DNA of 32,282 bases from Pseudomonadota bacterium (GTDB taxonomy: Bacteria > Pseudomonadota > Gammaproteobacteria > Steroidobacterales > Steroidobacteraceae): contig CAUJHX010000281.1 in NCBI GenBank assembly GCA_963204795.1, forward strand, positions 1-32,282. Direction: 5' to 3'. The position numbers were made by a program, and so were the translations under genes. Shown here piece after piece: positions 8,556 to 15,938 of the stretch (positions are counted from its first letter, which is position 1; the number at the start of each line of letters is the position of its first letter). The notes under the pieces were generated by a model, which saw nothing but the letters and a program-made list of their open reading frames with translations, did no database searches and was not told the DNA's origin.

Positions 8556-8834
8556 CTAACCCGTGACGACGGCGTGAATGACCCGGTCGTTCTCGAAGAA
8601 CACCGAGAAATGGGCGTAGTCCCACCGCGTAATGGGCGGCTGGCCGACGGCGGCGTGCCTCGAATCCGGCGCACCGAAGCGCTGTTCGACGGCAGCCATG
8701 GTCGAACCGCGGGTGGGGCGTTCGACGTTCGTCTGGCGCACTGCGACCTGCCCATCGACGACGATGGTCTCTGCGGCAGCGGCGCCGGACAGGAGCAACC
8801 CGGCGAGCAGCCAGGACCCTGCGCGTGGGGACAT
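8556..8834 (-). CDS. Small exported protein, BamE/SmpA-like fold suspected
   Basis: A 92-residue protein of unknown function with a clear signal peptide (MSPRAGSWLLAGLLLSGAAAAE). The mature part contains GSTMAAVEQRFGAPDSR and then WDYAHFSVFFENDRVIHAVV. A 'G-x-T-M-x-x-V-x-x-x-FG-x-P' helix followed by strands is the pattern of the SmpA/OmlA/BamE superfamily, although there is no lipobox and the protein is shorter. It is probably a soluble periplasmic protein. The ATG at 8834 is chosen over an in-frame TTG at 8855 because GGGAGG lies 7 bases upstream. An extended -10 promoter lies about 30 bases further upstream. It precedes mfd on the same strand and is divergent from the lol genes. Confidence 0.7.
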   Translation of the reverse strand: MSPRAGSWLLAGLLLSGAAAAETIVVDGQVAVRQTNVERPTRGSTMAAVEQRFGAPDSRHAAVGQPPITRWDYAHFSVFFENDRVIHAVVTG

Positions 8835-8863
8835 ACGACACCTCCCGGAAAGCAAGCTCGTCG

Positions 8864-8872
8864 ACTATAGCA
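8864..8872 (-). promoter_or_regulatory. Extended -10 promoter for the small exported protein
   Basis: Read on the minus strand, TGCTATAGT is an extended -10 element (TG-N-TATAGT). It would start transcription near 8857, giving a leader of roughly 23 bases that contains the GGGAGG ribosome-binding site. No convincing -35 hexamer is seen, which is acceptable for an extended -10 promoter. Confidence 0.5.
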
Positions 8873-8946
8873 CCGGCGTTTCGTGTGACCCCCGTTTGCG
8901 GCGCAGACCTGCGATTTGTGTGAACTGCGTCATAATGCCCTGCATA

Positions 8947-10191
8947 ATGTTCCACCCGCTGTCTGTCTGGGTGGGCTTGCGCTACGTGCGGGCCCGCAGT
9001 CACAAGTTCTTCGTTTCCTTCATCACCTGGGTGTCGGTCCTCGGCGTTTGCGTCGGCGTCGCCGCGCTCATCGTCATCCTCTCGGTCATGAATGGCTTCG
9101 AGGGCGAGCTGCGCGATCGCCTCCTCGCGCTGTCCGCCCACGCCCGCGTGACACCCGCGCCCGACAGCACCGGCAACCTCGCAAGCCTCGCGGCGAACAT
9201 CATGACCGTCCCCGGTGTTGCGGGCGCGGCGCCGTACGTCGAAGTGCAGGCACTCGCCTTGCACACCCCCGAGATGCTGCCCATCGTGCTGCGCGGAATC
9301 GATCCGGGACTCGAGGAATCGGTGACCGAAGTCGCGCGCTCACTGCGGAGCGGCACCCTCGCGGCGCTCACGCCGGGCAGTAACCACGTGATCCTGGGCT
9401 CGGTCGTTGCACAGCGGCTCGGTGTCGGACCGGGGGATGAGGTCACTTTGCTCGTGCCGTCGATCGGCGCAAATGGCACGCCCGAGCCGCGGCTGCGGCA
9501 ATTCACCGTCACAGGAGTCTTCGAGGTTGGCCTGCAGGACCATGACGGCGTGCTGATGCTCGCCTCGCTCGCCGACGTGCGGGCCGTACTGCCGGAGGGC
9601 AGCCGCGCCGGCGCCGTACACGTGCGTTTCGACGACGCGCTCGCGGCGCCCGCGCGTGCCACAAGCCTGCGCGCTGCGCTGGCACCCGGCACGCAGGTGC
9701 GCGACTGGACGCAGGATCACGCCAATTATTTCCGCGCGATCCGCATCGAGAAGACCATGATGTCCCTCATCCTGATGCTGATCGTGGCGGTCGCGGCCTT
9801 CAGCATCGTGGCGATGCTCGTGATGGTCGTGACCGACAAGCGCACCGACATCGCGATCCTGCGTACCTTCGGCGCGGCCTCGCGCCGGGTGATGGGCATC
9901 TTTGCCACGCAGGGGCTCGTCATCGGCTGGTTTGGCGTGCTGGCAGGTGTCGCGCTCGGCATCGCCATTGCCCGCAATGTGACGCCCATCGTCGCGCTCC
10001 TCGAACGGGTGTTCGGCTTCCAGATCATGGACGCGGATGTCTACTACATCACGCGTATCCCCTCCATCCTCGACTGGCGTCAGGTTGCGTGGACGGGCGG
10101 CGCGGCATTCGTGCTGACCGCGCTCGCCACCGTCTATCCCGCGCTGCGCGCCGCGCGCGTCGCGCCCGCCGAAGCGTTGCGCTACGAGTAG
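8947..10191 (+). CDS. Lipoprotein-releasing ABC permease, LolC/LolE family (first copy)
   Basis: Inner-membrane subunit of the LolCDE transporter, which extracts mature lipoproteins from the inner membrane and passes them to LolA. Length is 414 residues. One N-terminal membrane helix follows FISFITW-like sequence (FVSFITWVSVLGVCVGVAAL, residues about 22-41), with the family motif [17 protein letters not shown] after it. A periplasmic MacB-like domain is followed by three C-terminal helices with the coupling motif TDIAILRTFGA and the ending VAPAEALRYE. The ATG at 8947 starts the conserved N-terminus; an ATG at 8935 (MPCIMFHPL) is also in frame, and neither has a good ribosome-binding site. LolC and LolE cannot be told apart confidently by eye, so no symbol is given. 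Confidence 0.9.
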   Translation: MFHPLSVWVGLRYVRARSHKFFVSFITWVSVLGVCVGVAALIVILSVMNGFEGELRDRLLALSAHARVTPAPDSTGNLASLAANIMTVPGVAGAAPYVEVQALALHTPEMLPIVLRGIDPGLEESVTEVARSLRSGTLAALTPGSNHVILGSVVAQRLGVGPGDEVTLLVPSIGANGTPEPRLRQFTVTGVFEVGLQDHDGVLMLASLADVRAVLPEGSRAGAVHVRFDDALAAPARATSLRAALAPGTQVRDWTQDHANYFRAIRIEKTMMSLILMLIVAVAAFSIVAMLVMVVTDKRTDIAILRTFGAASRRVMGIFATQGLVIGWFGVLAGVALGIAIARNVTPIVALLERVFGFQIMDADVYYITRIPSILDWRQVAWTGGAAFVLTALATVYPALRAARVAPAEALRYE

Positions 10192-10194
10192 CCG

Positions 10195-11442
10195 GTGACA
10201 CGTTTCTACGAATGGTGGATCGGCACCCGCTATCTCGGATCGACGCACCGGCGGGGCTTCGTGTCGATCGTTGCGCTGATCTCGGTGATGGGCCTCATGC
10301 TCGGCGTCGCGGTGCTGATCGTGGTGCTCTCGGTGATGAACGGCTTCGAGCGCGAGCTGCGCACGCGCATCCTCGCGGTGACCGCGCACGCGACCCTGAC
10401 GGGCCTCGAGGGGACCCTGGATGACTGGCGCGGCGCGCGCGCGGTCGCGCTGCGCACGCACGGCGTGCGCGCGGCGGTGCCCTACATCGAGTCGCAGTCG
10501 ATGCTCGTGCGGGGCGAGGCAATAGCCGGCGCCCAGGTGCGCGGCATCGAACCCGCCGAGGAACGCAAGGCGGACAGCCTTGCCGAGCGGATGCGCGCGG
10601 GCACGCTCGCATCGCTCACGCCTGGCAGCTGGCACATCGTGCTGGGCGATGCGCTCGCCGGGGAACTCGGTGCGACGGTCGGTACCAGCGTGGTGCTGAT
10701 TGCGCCGGAGGGCGCTGCGACGCCGACAGGCGTGATGCCGCGCATGCGTCGCTTCACCGTGAGCGGCATCTTCAGCTCCGGCATGTACGAATACGACCGC
10801 GGGCTCGCGCTCGTGAATCTCCATGATGCGGCACGCCTCTACCGTACCGGCGACCGGGTGACGGGTCTGCGCCTCGAGCTCGACGAGCCTTACGCAGCGC
10901 CGCGCATCGTGCGCGAAGTCGCGCTCGCGCTGGGCGGCGGCTTCTACGTGAGCGACTGGACGCGCAACCACGCGAACTTCTTCCGCTCGATCGAAATCAC
11001 CAAGTCGCTGATGTTCGTGATCCTCCTGATGATCGTCGGGGTCGCGGCGTTCAATATCGTCGCGACACTCGTGATGATCGTGAAGGACAAGCAGCCGGAC
11101 ATCGCGATCCTGCGCACGCTCGGGGCGGGCCCGCGCAATGTGCTCGCGGCCTTCGTGATCCAGGGTGTGCTGATCGGACTTGCGGGCACCGCGCTCGGCG
11201 CAGGCCTCGGTATCCTCACTTCGCGTCATCTCGAGTCGCTGGTACGCATGCTCGAGCGCGTGCTCGGCACGCAGTTTCTCGATGCGAGGGTCTATTACAT
11301 GAGCGACCTGCCGGCATTCGTCGAATGGCGGGATGTGGCACAGGTGTGCGGTGTCGCGTTCGTGCTGTGTGCTGTCGCGACGCTCTATCCTGCGTGGCGC
11401 GCCGCGCGGACCGCACCAGCCGAGGCCTTGAGACATGAGTGA
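10195..11442 (+). CDS. Lipoprotein-releasing ABC permease, LolC/LolE family (second copy)
   Basis: Second LolC/LolE-type permease, 415 residues, starting at GTG three bases after the first copy ends. It repeats the same plan: a helix in [20 protein letters not shown], then [17 protein letters not shown], a periplasmic domain (residues about 50-265), three C-terminal helices, [17 protein letters not shown] and the ending [10 protein letters not shown]. The two permeases clearly arose by duplication and presumably form a LolC-LolE heterodimer with LolD, unlike bacteria with a single LolF. The stop overlaps the lolD start by 8 bases. Which of the pair contacts LolA (the LolC role) needs an alignment of the periplasmic hook region. 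Confidence 0.9.
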   Translation: MTRFYEWWIGTRYLGSTHRRGFVSIVALISVMGLMLGVAVLIVVLSVMNGFERELRTRILAVTAHATLTGLEGTLDDWRGARAVALRTHGVRAAVPYIESQSMLVRGEAIAGAQVRGIEPAEERKADSLAERMRAGTLASLTPGSWHIVLGDALAGELGATVGTSVVLIAPEGAATPTGVMPRMRRFTVSGIFSSGMYEYDRGLALVNLHDAARLYRTGDRVTGLRLELDEPYAAPRIVREVALALGGGFYVSDWTRNHANFFRSIEITKSLMFVILLMIVGVAAFNIVATLVMIVKDKQPDIAILRTLGAGPRNVLAAFVIQGVLIGLAGTALGAGLGILTSRHLESLVRMLERVLGTQFLDARVYYMSDLPAFVEWRDVAQVCGVAFVLCAVATLYPAWRAARTAPAEALRHE

Positions 11443-12145
11443 TGCAATGAACGAAGCGGTGCTCGAAGCGCGCGGCCTGCGCCGGGAATTCAGGCAGGGG
11501 CCGGTGCTTCTCGAGGTCTTGCGCGGCGTGGATCTGACCGTGACGGCGGGCGAACGCCTCGCGATCATCGGCGCGTCGGGCTCTGGCAAGACGACGCTGC
11601 TGCAGGTGATCGGCGGGCTCGACCGACCCACCTCGGGTGCGGTGCATGTCGCGGGGCGCGACATCCACTACGTGGGCGAACGCGAACGTGGTGAACTGCG
11701 CAACCGCGCGATCGGTTTCGTGTATCAGTTCCATCATCTGCTGCCCGAGTTCTCCGCGCTCGAGAACGTCGCGATGCCGCTGCTCGTCCGCCGGGAGCCC
11801 GTAGCGGTGGCGCGCGCGCGCGCGCAGGCGCTGCTCGAACGTGTCGGTCTCGGGGCGCGCCTTTCGCACCGGCCGCATCAGCTCTCGGGCGGGGAGCGTC
11901 AGCGTGCCGCGGTGGCGCGCGCGCTCGTCACCGGGCCACGGCTCGTGCTGGCCGACGAGCCAACCGGCAACCTCGACGGTGCAAACGCCGAACAGGTCTT
12001 CCAGCTGATGCTCGAGCTGAACCGCGAGCGTGGCACGAGCCTGGTGGTCGTGACCCACGATCCGCGCCTCGCGGCGAGAATGGATCGTGTGTTGACGCTC
12101 GATGCCGGCAAACTCGTCCCGACGCCTCTGGCCCGCAGCCCGTAG
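11435..12145 (+). CDS. lolD: Lipoprotein-releasing system ATPase LolD
   Basis: ATP-binding subunit of the Lol exporter, 236 residues, on the cytoplasmic side of the inner membrane. Walker A is GASGSGKT (46-53). The LolD-characteristic stretch [18 protein letters not shown] follows, then the ABC signature LSGGERQR, Walker [13 protein letters not shown] and the switch His in VVTHD. The gene overlaps the second permease by 8 bases. Its last codons (Ala-Arg-Ser-Pro) already lie in the GCAGCCC-type heptad repeat that fills the following intergenic gap, suggesting the repeat has reached into the 3' end of the gene. An in-frame ATG at 11447 is a possible later start. Confidence 0.96.
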   Translation: MSDAMNEAVLEARGLRREFRQGPVLLEVLRGVDLTVTAGERLAIIGASGSGKTTLLQVIGGLDRPTSGAVHVAGRDIHYVGERERGELRNRAIGFVYQFHHLLPEFSALENVAMPLLVRREPVAVARARAQALLERVGLGARLSHRPHQLSGGERQRAAVARALVTGPRLVLADEPTGNLDGANAEQVFQLMLELNRERGTSLVVVTHDPRLAARMDRVLTLDAGKLVPTPLARSP

Positions 12146-12198
12146 CGCACAGCCCGCAGCCCGACGCCCGCAGCCCGACGCCCGCAGCCCGCAGCGCG
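12131..12198. repeat. Heptad repeat tract at lolD 3' end
   Basis: Tandem seven-base units (GCAGCCC alternating with GACGCCC; complement GGGCTGC/GGGCGTC). The 14-mer gcagcccgacgccc occurs twice exactly at 12156-12183 and is followed by a partial copy. The tract starts inside the last codons of lolD and fills most of the gap to the convergent DUF2062 gene. The same heptad on the other strand follows kdsB at 19647. Confidence 0.8.
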
Positions 12199-12213
12199 CC
12201 GCTCCGCTGTCAA

Positions 12214-12237
12214 GGCGCCTTTCTGGCGAAAGGTGTC
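12214..12237. terminator. Bidirectional hairpin between lolD and DUF2062 gene
   Basis: A 10-bp imperfect stem (ggcgcctttc / gaaaggtgtc, with two G-T wobble pairs) closes a TGGC loop. It lies between two convergent genes, four bases past the DUF2062 stop. There is no U tract on either side, so intrinsic termination is plausible but unproven. Confidence 0.45.
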
Positions 12238-12240
12238 ACG

Positions 12241-12759
12241 TTACCGCCTCGCCCCCCACGCGCGCGTGCGATATCTCCTGCGCACGTTGTAGCGCCAGAA
12301 GAGCTCGAGCAGTCCCCAGCCGAGTACGCCGGCAACGATCGAGCAGACGAGGCAACCGATGAGGAACGGCTTCCAGATCGGCCCGAGGCCAAATTGCAGC
12401 CATGACCACGACAGCTCGAAGCGAAAGGGTTGAGGCACGTGGCCGAGCAGTGCAGCGCCCACGCGGTAAGCGAAGTAGTACACCGGCACGAACGTGAACG
12501 GATTCACGAGCAATACTGTAGCCACCATGACCGGCACGTTGATCCGCATCACGATCGCGACGATGGCCGCGAGCACGAGGTGCACCGGCAACGGAACGAA
12601 GCAGATGGCGAGGCCGGCTCCGAACGCGGCAGTGACGCCCCGGCGCTGCAGGGACCACAGCGCCGGATCGGCGATGCGCGTGCCGAAGGGTCGCAGATAC
12701 CAGTGGCTGCGTATCTGTTCTGGCGAGGGCGTGAACCTGCGGATGAGATGGCGCGGCAT
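12241..12759 (-). CDS. DUF2062 domain membrane protein
   Basis: Inner-membrane protein of 172 residues and unknown biochemical role. It begins MPRHLIRRFTPSPEQIRSHW, a typical DUF2062 start. It continues with LWSLQRRGVTAAFGAGLAIC and the hydrophobic hairpin FVPLPVHLVLAAIVAIVMRI, then the family hallmark NPFTFVPVYYFAYRVGAALL, and ends with a further helix (FLIGCLVCSIVAGVLGWGLL) and a basic tail. The frame is open up to 12795, but a start there would overlap the divergent comEC start; ATG 12759 fits the family. A DUF2062 gene lies between lolC and comEC in Pseudomonas too, so the position is conserved, although here it is transcribed against both neighbours. Only 34 bases separate it from comEC. 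Confidence 0.85.
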   Translation of the reverse strand: MPRHLIRRFTPSPEQIRSHWYLRPFGTRIADPALWSLQRRGVTAAFGAGLAICFVPLPVHLVLAAIVAIVMRINVPVMVATVLLVNPFTFVPVYYFAYRVGAALLGHVPQPFRFELSWSWLQFGLGPIWKPFLIGCLVCSIVAGVLGWGLLELFWRYNVRRRYRTRAWGARR

Positions 12760-12793
12760 GCGACGACTGCACTGTAGCAGGGCAGCGTGAGCC

Positions 12794-14845
12794 ATGACAC
12801 TTGCGACCGCGCTCGCCTTCCTCTGTGGCGCACTGCTTGCATTTGCGCCCGTTCAGCCCTATGGGGCCTTCGCCGGGATGGTGACGCTTGCAGTAGCGAG
12901 CGGCGCGGCCTTTGCGTGGAGTCGCGACTGCACGCGTGCCGCCTCGATGGCAGCGGCGCTGCTGACGGGCTTCGCCTGCGCCGCGGTGCACACGTCGGCC
13001 GCGATGGCTGCGCGCTGGCCGGTCACGCGCGACGGTGAGCGCGTGCTCGTCGAGGCACGTATCCTCACCATTCCCGTCGCGGGGGAATTCGGCACGACTT
13101 TCGATGCAGCCCTCGTGATCGACCCGCGCGCAGGTGGCGCGCCGCTCGCAGCCCGGCTCGTCTGGGCGCATCCATACCCGGCTCCGCAGGTCGGGGAAAT
13201 CTGGCGGCTCGTCGTGCGGCTACGGGCGCCGCGCGGCGCGCTCAATCCGGTCGGTCCTGACATGGAGCGGGTGTGGTTTCGCGAAGGCATCGATGCACTC
13301 GGGAGCGTCTTGCCCTGGACTGCGCTCAACGCCCGACTCGAGGAGGGAACTGCGCCGCTCGATCGCCTGCGGGCACGGATCGCGCGACACATTGCGGCGA
13401 CCGTACCCGACCGTGACGCAGCCGCGCTGCTGGCTGCGCTCGCCGTCGGGGTCACGGGCGAACTCGCGCGCGAGCAGTGGCGCGTGTTCAATGCCACGGG
13501 CACGACGCATCTCGTCGCGATCTCCGGAATGCATGTCACGCTCTTTGCGGTGCTCGCGATCGCCGCTGCGCGCCGGATATGGCCTCTGGCAGGGCGCCTG
13601 CACGAGTGGCTGTCGCGCGAGTCTTTCGCGGCCGTGCTCGGCATCGCGGCGGCCTTCGGTTATGCATTGCTCGCCGGCCTTTCGGTACCGACCCGGCGCA
13701 CTCTCGTCATGTTGATCGCGTGGCGGCTCGCCTGCGCAGGCGCGCGGGCGCAGGGTCTGCTGCAGGCCTTTGCCATCGCAATCGTGGTCGTGATCGTGCT
13801 CGATCCGTTTGCCCCGCTCGCGAGCGGCTTCTGGCTGTCGTTCGTGGCTGTCGCGGCAATCATGGTGACCGCCGGGGCCCGCATCGGTCGCACGCACTGG
13901 TGGCAGGAGGCGACGCAGGTGCAGCTTGCCGTCACGATCGCACTTGTACCGGTCACCCTCGCGGCATTCGGTACGGTCTCGCTCGCGAGCCTCGTGGTCA
14001 ACGTCTTCGCCATTCCGCTCTTCACGTTGCTGCTCGTGCCGCTGACGCTCGCTTCAACGGCCATCCTCGCCGTCGCCCCGTCGATCGCCGACATCGGCTT
14101 CGCGGCAGGTGCCCGGTTGTATGCGCTCGCCTGGCCGTGGCTCGAGGCAGCGGCAGCGTGGCCGCAAGCGCTCGTGACACTGTCACCGCCTCTCTGGGTC
14201 TGGCTCGTCATGGTGCCGGCAGTGGGCATTGCGATCCTTCCCTGGCCAGGCCGCCTGCGTGCCACAGCCATGGCCGCACTCATACCGCTCCTTGGCGCGG
14301 GACCAATTGCGCCCGCGCCCTCGCAGGTCGCCATCATGGTGTTCGACGTCGGGCGCGGGCAGGCGGCCGTGATCCGCACGCGGCGCGAAGTCATCGTTTT
14401 CGGGACCGGCGACAGCTTCGGCACGAATGGCCGGCGCATGGCGCGCGTCGTCGTACCCTGGCTGCGCTCGCAGCACATCACGCGGGTCGATCGCCTCGTC
14501 ATGCCGCATCTTCGTGGGGATCATGCGAGCGGGGCCGCCGAACTCGTCGCAGCGATCGCGGTCGAAGAAATTCTCGTGCCGCGCCCGTGGCCGGGCGGAC
14601 CGGAGCACGTCGCGCTGTGCGCGGACACCAGCGCGTGGACCAGCGGGCCGGCCCGGTTCACGATGACGGCAGACTGCGACCTGTCACTCTCGATCGGGCC
14701 CCGGCAATTCGCATTCGCTCGCCCCGCACGCTTCGATACCGCGCGTGGCGGTGCAATCAGCCTCATGATCGACGCTGCAAGCGGGGACATGGTGCAGTGG
14801 GCCGCCCGCGACGGCTATCCATGGCCGTGGCGCGCTCCGGTATGA
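12794..14845 (+). CDS. comEC: ComEC/Rec2-type DNA uptake channel with decayed MBL domain
   Basis: Polytopic membrane protein of 683 residues related to the channel that passes transforming single-stranded DNA across the inner membrane. The order is an N-terminal hydrophobic region, a DUF4131 OB-like domain (about 60-200), and the competence domain with the hallmark GTTHLVAISGMHVTLFAV followed by about eight helices (to about 510). The C-terminal metallo-beta-lactamase part is abnormal: DVGRGQ (518-523) for DVGQG, GTG (537-539) where the family has DTG, and HLRGDH (572-577) where HxDxDH is expected. The later motifs (NxxSCVL, LLTGDIE, the PHHGS-like His) are missing. Family members are usually 100 or so residues longer. 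The channel may still work, but the nuclease-like activity is probably gone. Confidence 0.85.
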   Translation: MTLATALAFLCGALLAFAPVQPYGAFAGMVTLAVASGAAFAWSRDCTRAASMAAALLTGFACAAVHTSAAMAARWPVTRDGERVLVEARILTIPVAGEFGTTFDAALVIDPRAGGAPLAARLVWAHPYPAPQVGEIWRLVVRLRAPRGALNPVGPDMERVWFREGIDALGSVLPWTALNARLEEGTAPLDRLRARIARHIAATVPDRDAAALLAALAVGVTGELAREQWRVFNATGTTHLVAISGMHVTLFAVLAIAAARRIWPLAGRLHEWLSRESFAAVLGIAAAFGYALLAGLSVPTRRTLVMLIAWRLACAGARAQGLLQAFAIAIVVVIVLDPFAPLASGFWLSFVAVAAIMVTAGARIGRTHWWQEATQVQLAVTIALVPVTLAAFGTVSLASLVVNVFAIPLFTLLLVPLTLASTAILAVAPSIADIGFAAGARLYALAWPWLEAAAAWPQALVTLSPPLWVWLVMVPAVGIAILPWPGRLRATAMAALIPLLGAGPIAPAPSQVAIMVFDVGRGQAAVIRTRREVIVFGTGDSFGTNGRRMARVVVPWLRSQHITRVDRLVMPHLRGDHASGAAELVAAIAVEEILVPRPWPGGPEHVALCADTSAWTSGPARFTMTADCDLSLSIGPRQFAFARPARFDTARGGAISLMIDAASGDMVQWAARDGYPWPWRAPV

Positions 14846-14880
14846 TGCGCACGGTTTGCACAGCTTCGAGGGCAGGACGG

Positions 14881-15510
14881 ATGTGGGAAATCGTGCGCGC
14901 GGGCGGGCCACTGATGTGGCCGATCATCCTGTGTTCCATAGGCGCCGCGGCGATCATCCTCGAGCGATTCTGGACCCTGCAGGACAAACGGGTGATCCCC
15001 CCCGATCTCACGAAGAAGGTCTGGGCGCTCATCGAGGGCAACCAGATCAACGACAAGGTCATCGCGGCGCTCGAGCAGAACTCGCCTCTCGGCCGGGTGC
15101 TCGCTGCCGGCCTCGCCAACCGTCACCGGCCCCGTGAAATCATGATGGAGCGCCTGCAGGACACCGGGCGCCATGTGGTGCACGAGCTCGAGCGGTTTCT
15201 CAACTCGCTCAACATGATCGCGGGCGTGAGCCCGCTGCTCGGGCTCCTCGGCACGGTGACCGGCATCATCAAGGCGTTCAACGCCATCCAGGCGGGCGGC
15301 ATGGGCGATCCGCGCATGCTGTCGGGCGGCATCGCCGAGGCGCTGATCACGACCGCCGCCGGGCTGACCGTCGCGATTCCATCGCTGATCGGCTTTCGCC
15401 TGCTGCGCGGCAAGGTCGATCGCATCGTGATCCAGATGGAGAAGGACGCGCTGCGCCTCGCTGATGCGGTCGATGCGGCGGCGGGCCGCGATCGGGCGGG
15501 GGCGGCGTGA
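14881..15510 (+). CDS. exbB: MotA/TolQ/ExbB-type proton channel protein
   Basis: Inner-membrane protein of 209 residues that pairs with the ExbD-like protein encoded next to use the proton motive force. Helix 1 is PLMWPIILCSIGAAAIILERFWTL-like sequence (residues 9-32); helices 2 and 3 follow NSLNMIAGVSPLLGLLGTVTG and EALITTAAGLTVAIPSLIGF, the strongly conserved TolQ/ExbB regions. MWEIVRAGG is the usual start in this subfamily. An in-frame ATG at 14842 would overlap the comEC stop and add 13 residues. The same exbB-exbD pair precedes lpxK in Pseudomonas, where no TonB is encoded nearby; the energised partner is not known here either. Confidence 0.88.
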   Translation: MWEIVRAGGPLMWPIILCSIGAAAIILERFWTLQDKRVIPPDLTKKVWALIEGNQINDKVIAALEQNSPLGRVLAAGLANRHRPREIMMERLQDTGRHVVHELERFLNSLNMIAGVSPLLGLLGTVTGIIKAFNAIQAGGMGDPRMLSGGIAEALITTAAGLTVAIPSLIGFRLLRGKVDRIVIQMEKDALRLADAVDAAAGRDRAGAA

Positions 15511-15938
15511 ACCTCAAGCCGCGCCGTACTGATGAGCCCGAGCTCAACCTCACCTCGCTGATCGACGTGGTGCTGCTCCTCATCGTGTTTTTCATGCTCT
15601 CTTCGACTTTCGTGCAGGAGGGGCGCCTGCGGGTGCGCCTGCCCGAGGCGCGCGATGTGCCGGTACAGCGCCCGGCGAAGGAGGCAATCGTCGTGACTGT
15701 CACGCAGGGCGGCGGCTATCGCGTCAACGAGCGCGACCTCGTCAATGCGAGCGCCGCTACGCTGCGCGCGGCGCTGCTCAAGGTCGCGGGCGATGAGCGC
15801 AGCGCGCCTGTGACGCTGCGCGCCGACGGCCGCGCGACCCACCAGTCGGTGGTCACCGCGATGGACGTGCTCGGCAAGCTCGGCTTCACGGAGATCAACA
15901 TCGCGACCGTCAGCGACGCGGGTGCCGCAACGCCGTGA
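15507..15938 (+). CDS. exbD: ExbD/TolR-type biopolymer transport protein
   Basis: A 143-residue protein with a short cytoplasmic N-terminus, one transmembrane helix and a periplasmic domain. The helix sequence LTSLIDVVLLLIVFFMLSST places the essential proton-carrying aspartate at Asp20. The periplasmic part ends with VVTAMDVLGKLGFTEINIAT, typical of the ExbD fold. It starts at GTG in a GTGA overlap with exbB, and its stop overlaps the GTG of msbA in the same way, so the three proteins are probably made in fixed proportion. The position beside msbA and lpxK suggests an envelope or LPS-related energising role, which is inference. Confidence 0.9.
   Translation: MNLKPRRTDEPELNLTSLIDVVLLLIVFFMLSSTFVQEGRLRVRLPEARDVPVQRPAKEAIVVTVTQGGGYRVNERDLVNASAATLRAALLKVAGDERSAPVTLRADGRATHQSVVTAMDVLGKLGFTEINIATVSDAGAATP

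Noticed and set aside
4717-8559. A 1280-codon open frame on the plus strand
   Set aside because: It lies antisense to the fully recognisable mfd and csiV, has Arg/Glu/Asp/His-rich sequence without domains, and is a GC-driven shadow frame.
8931-8948. Two CATAAT hexamers just before the first lol permease as -10 boxes
   Set aside because: No -35 match at proper spacing, and the second overlaps the start codon; kept out of the feature list for lack of support.
9340-11664. A 774-codon open frame on the minus strand
   Set aside because: Antisense to the two Lol permeases; the composition (many His, Arg, Asp) is typical of the complement of hydrophobic membrane genes.
12131-12198. Tandem repeats as a CRISPR array
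   Set aside because: The units are seven bases long with no unique spacers; this is a simple heptad repeat.
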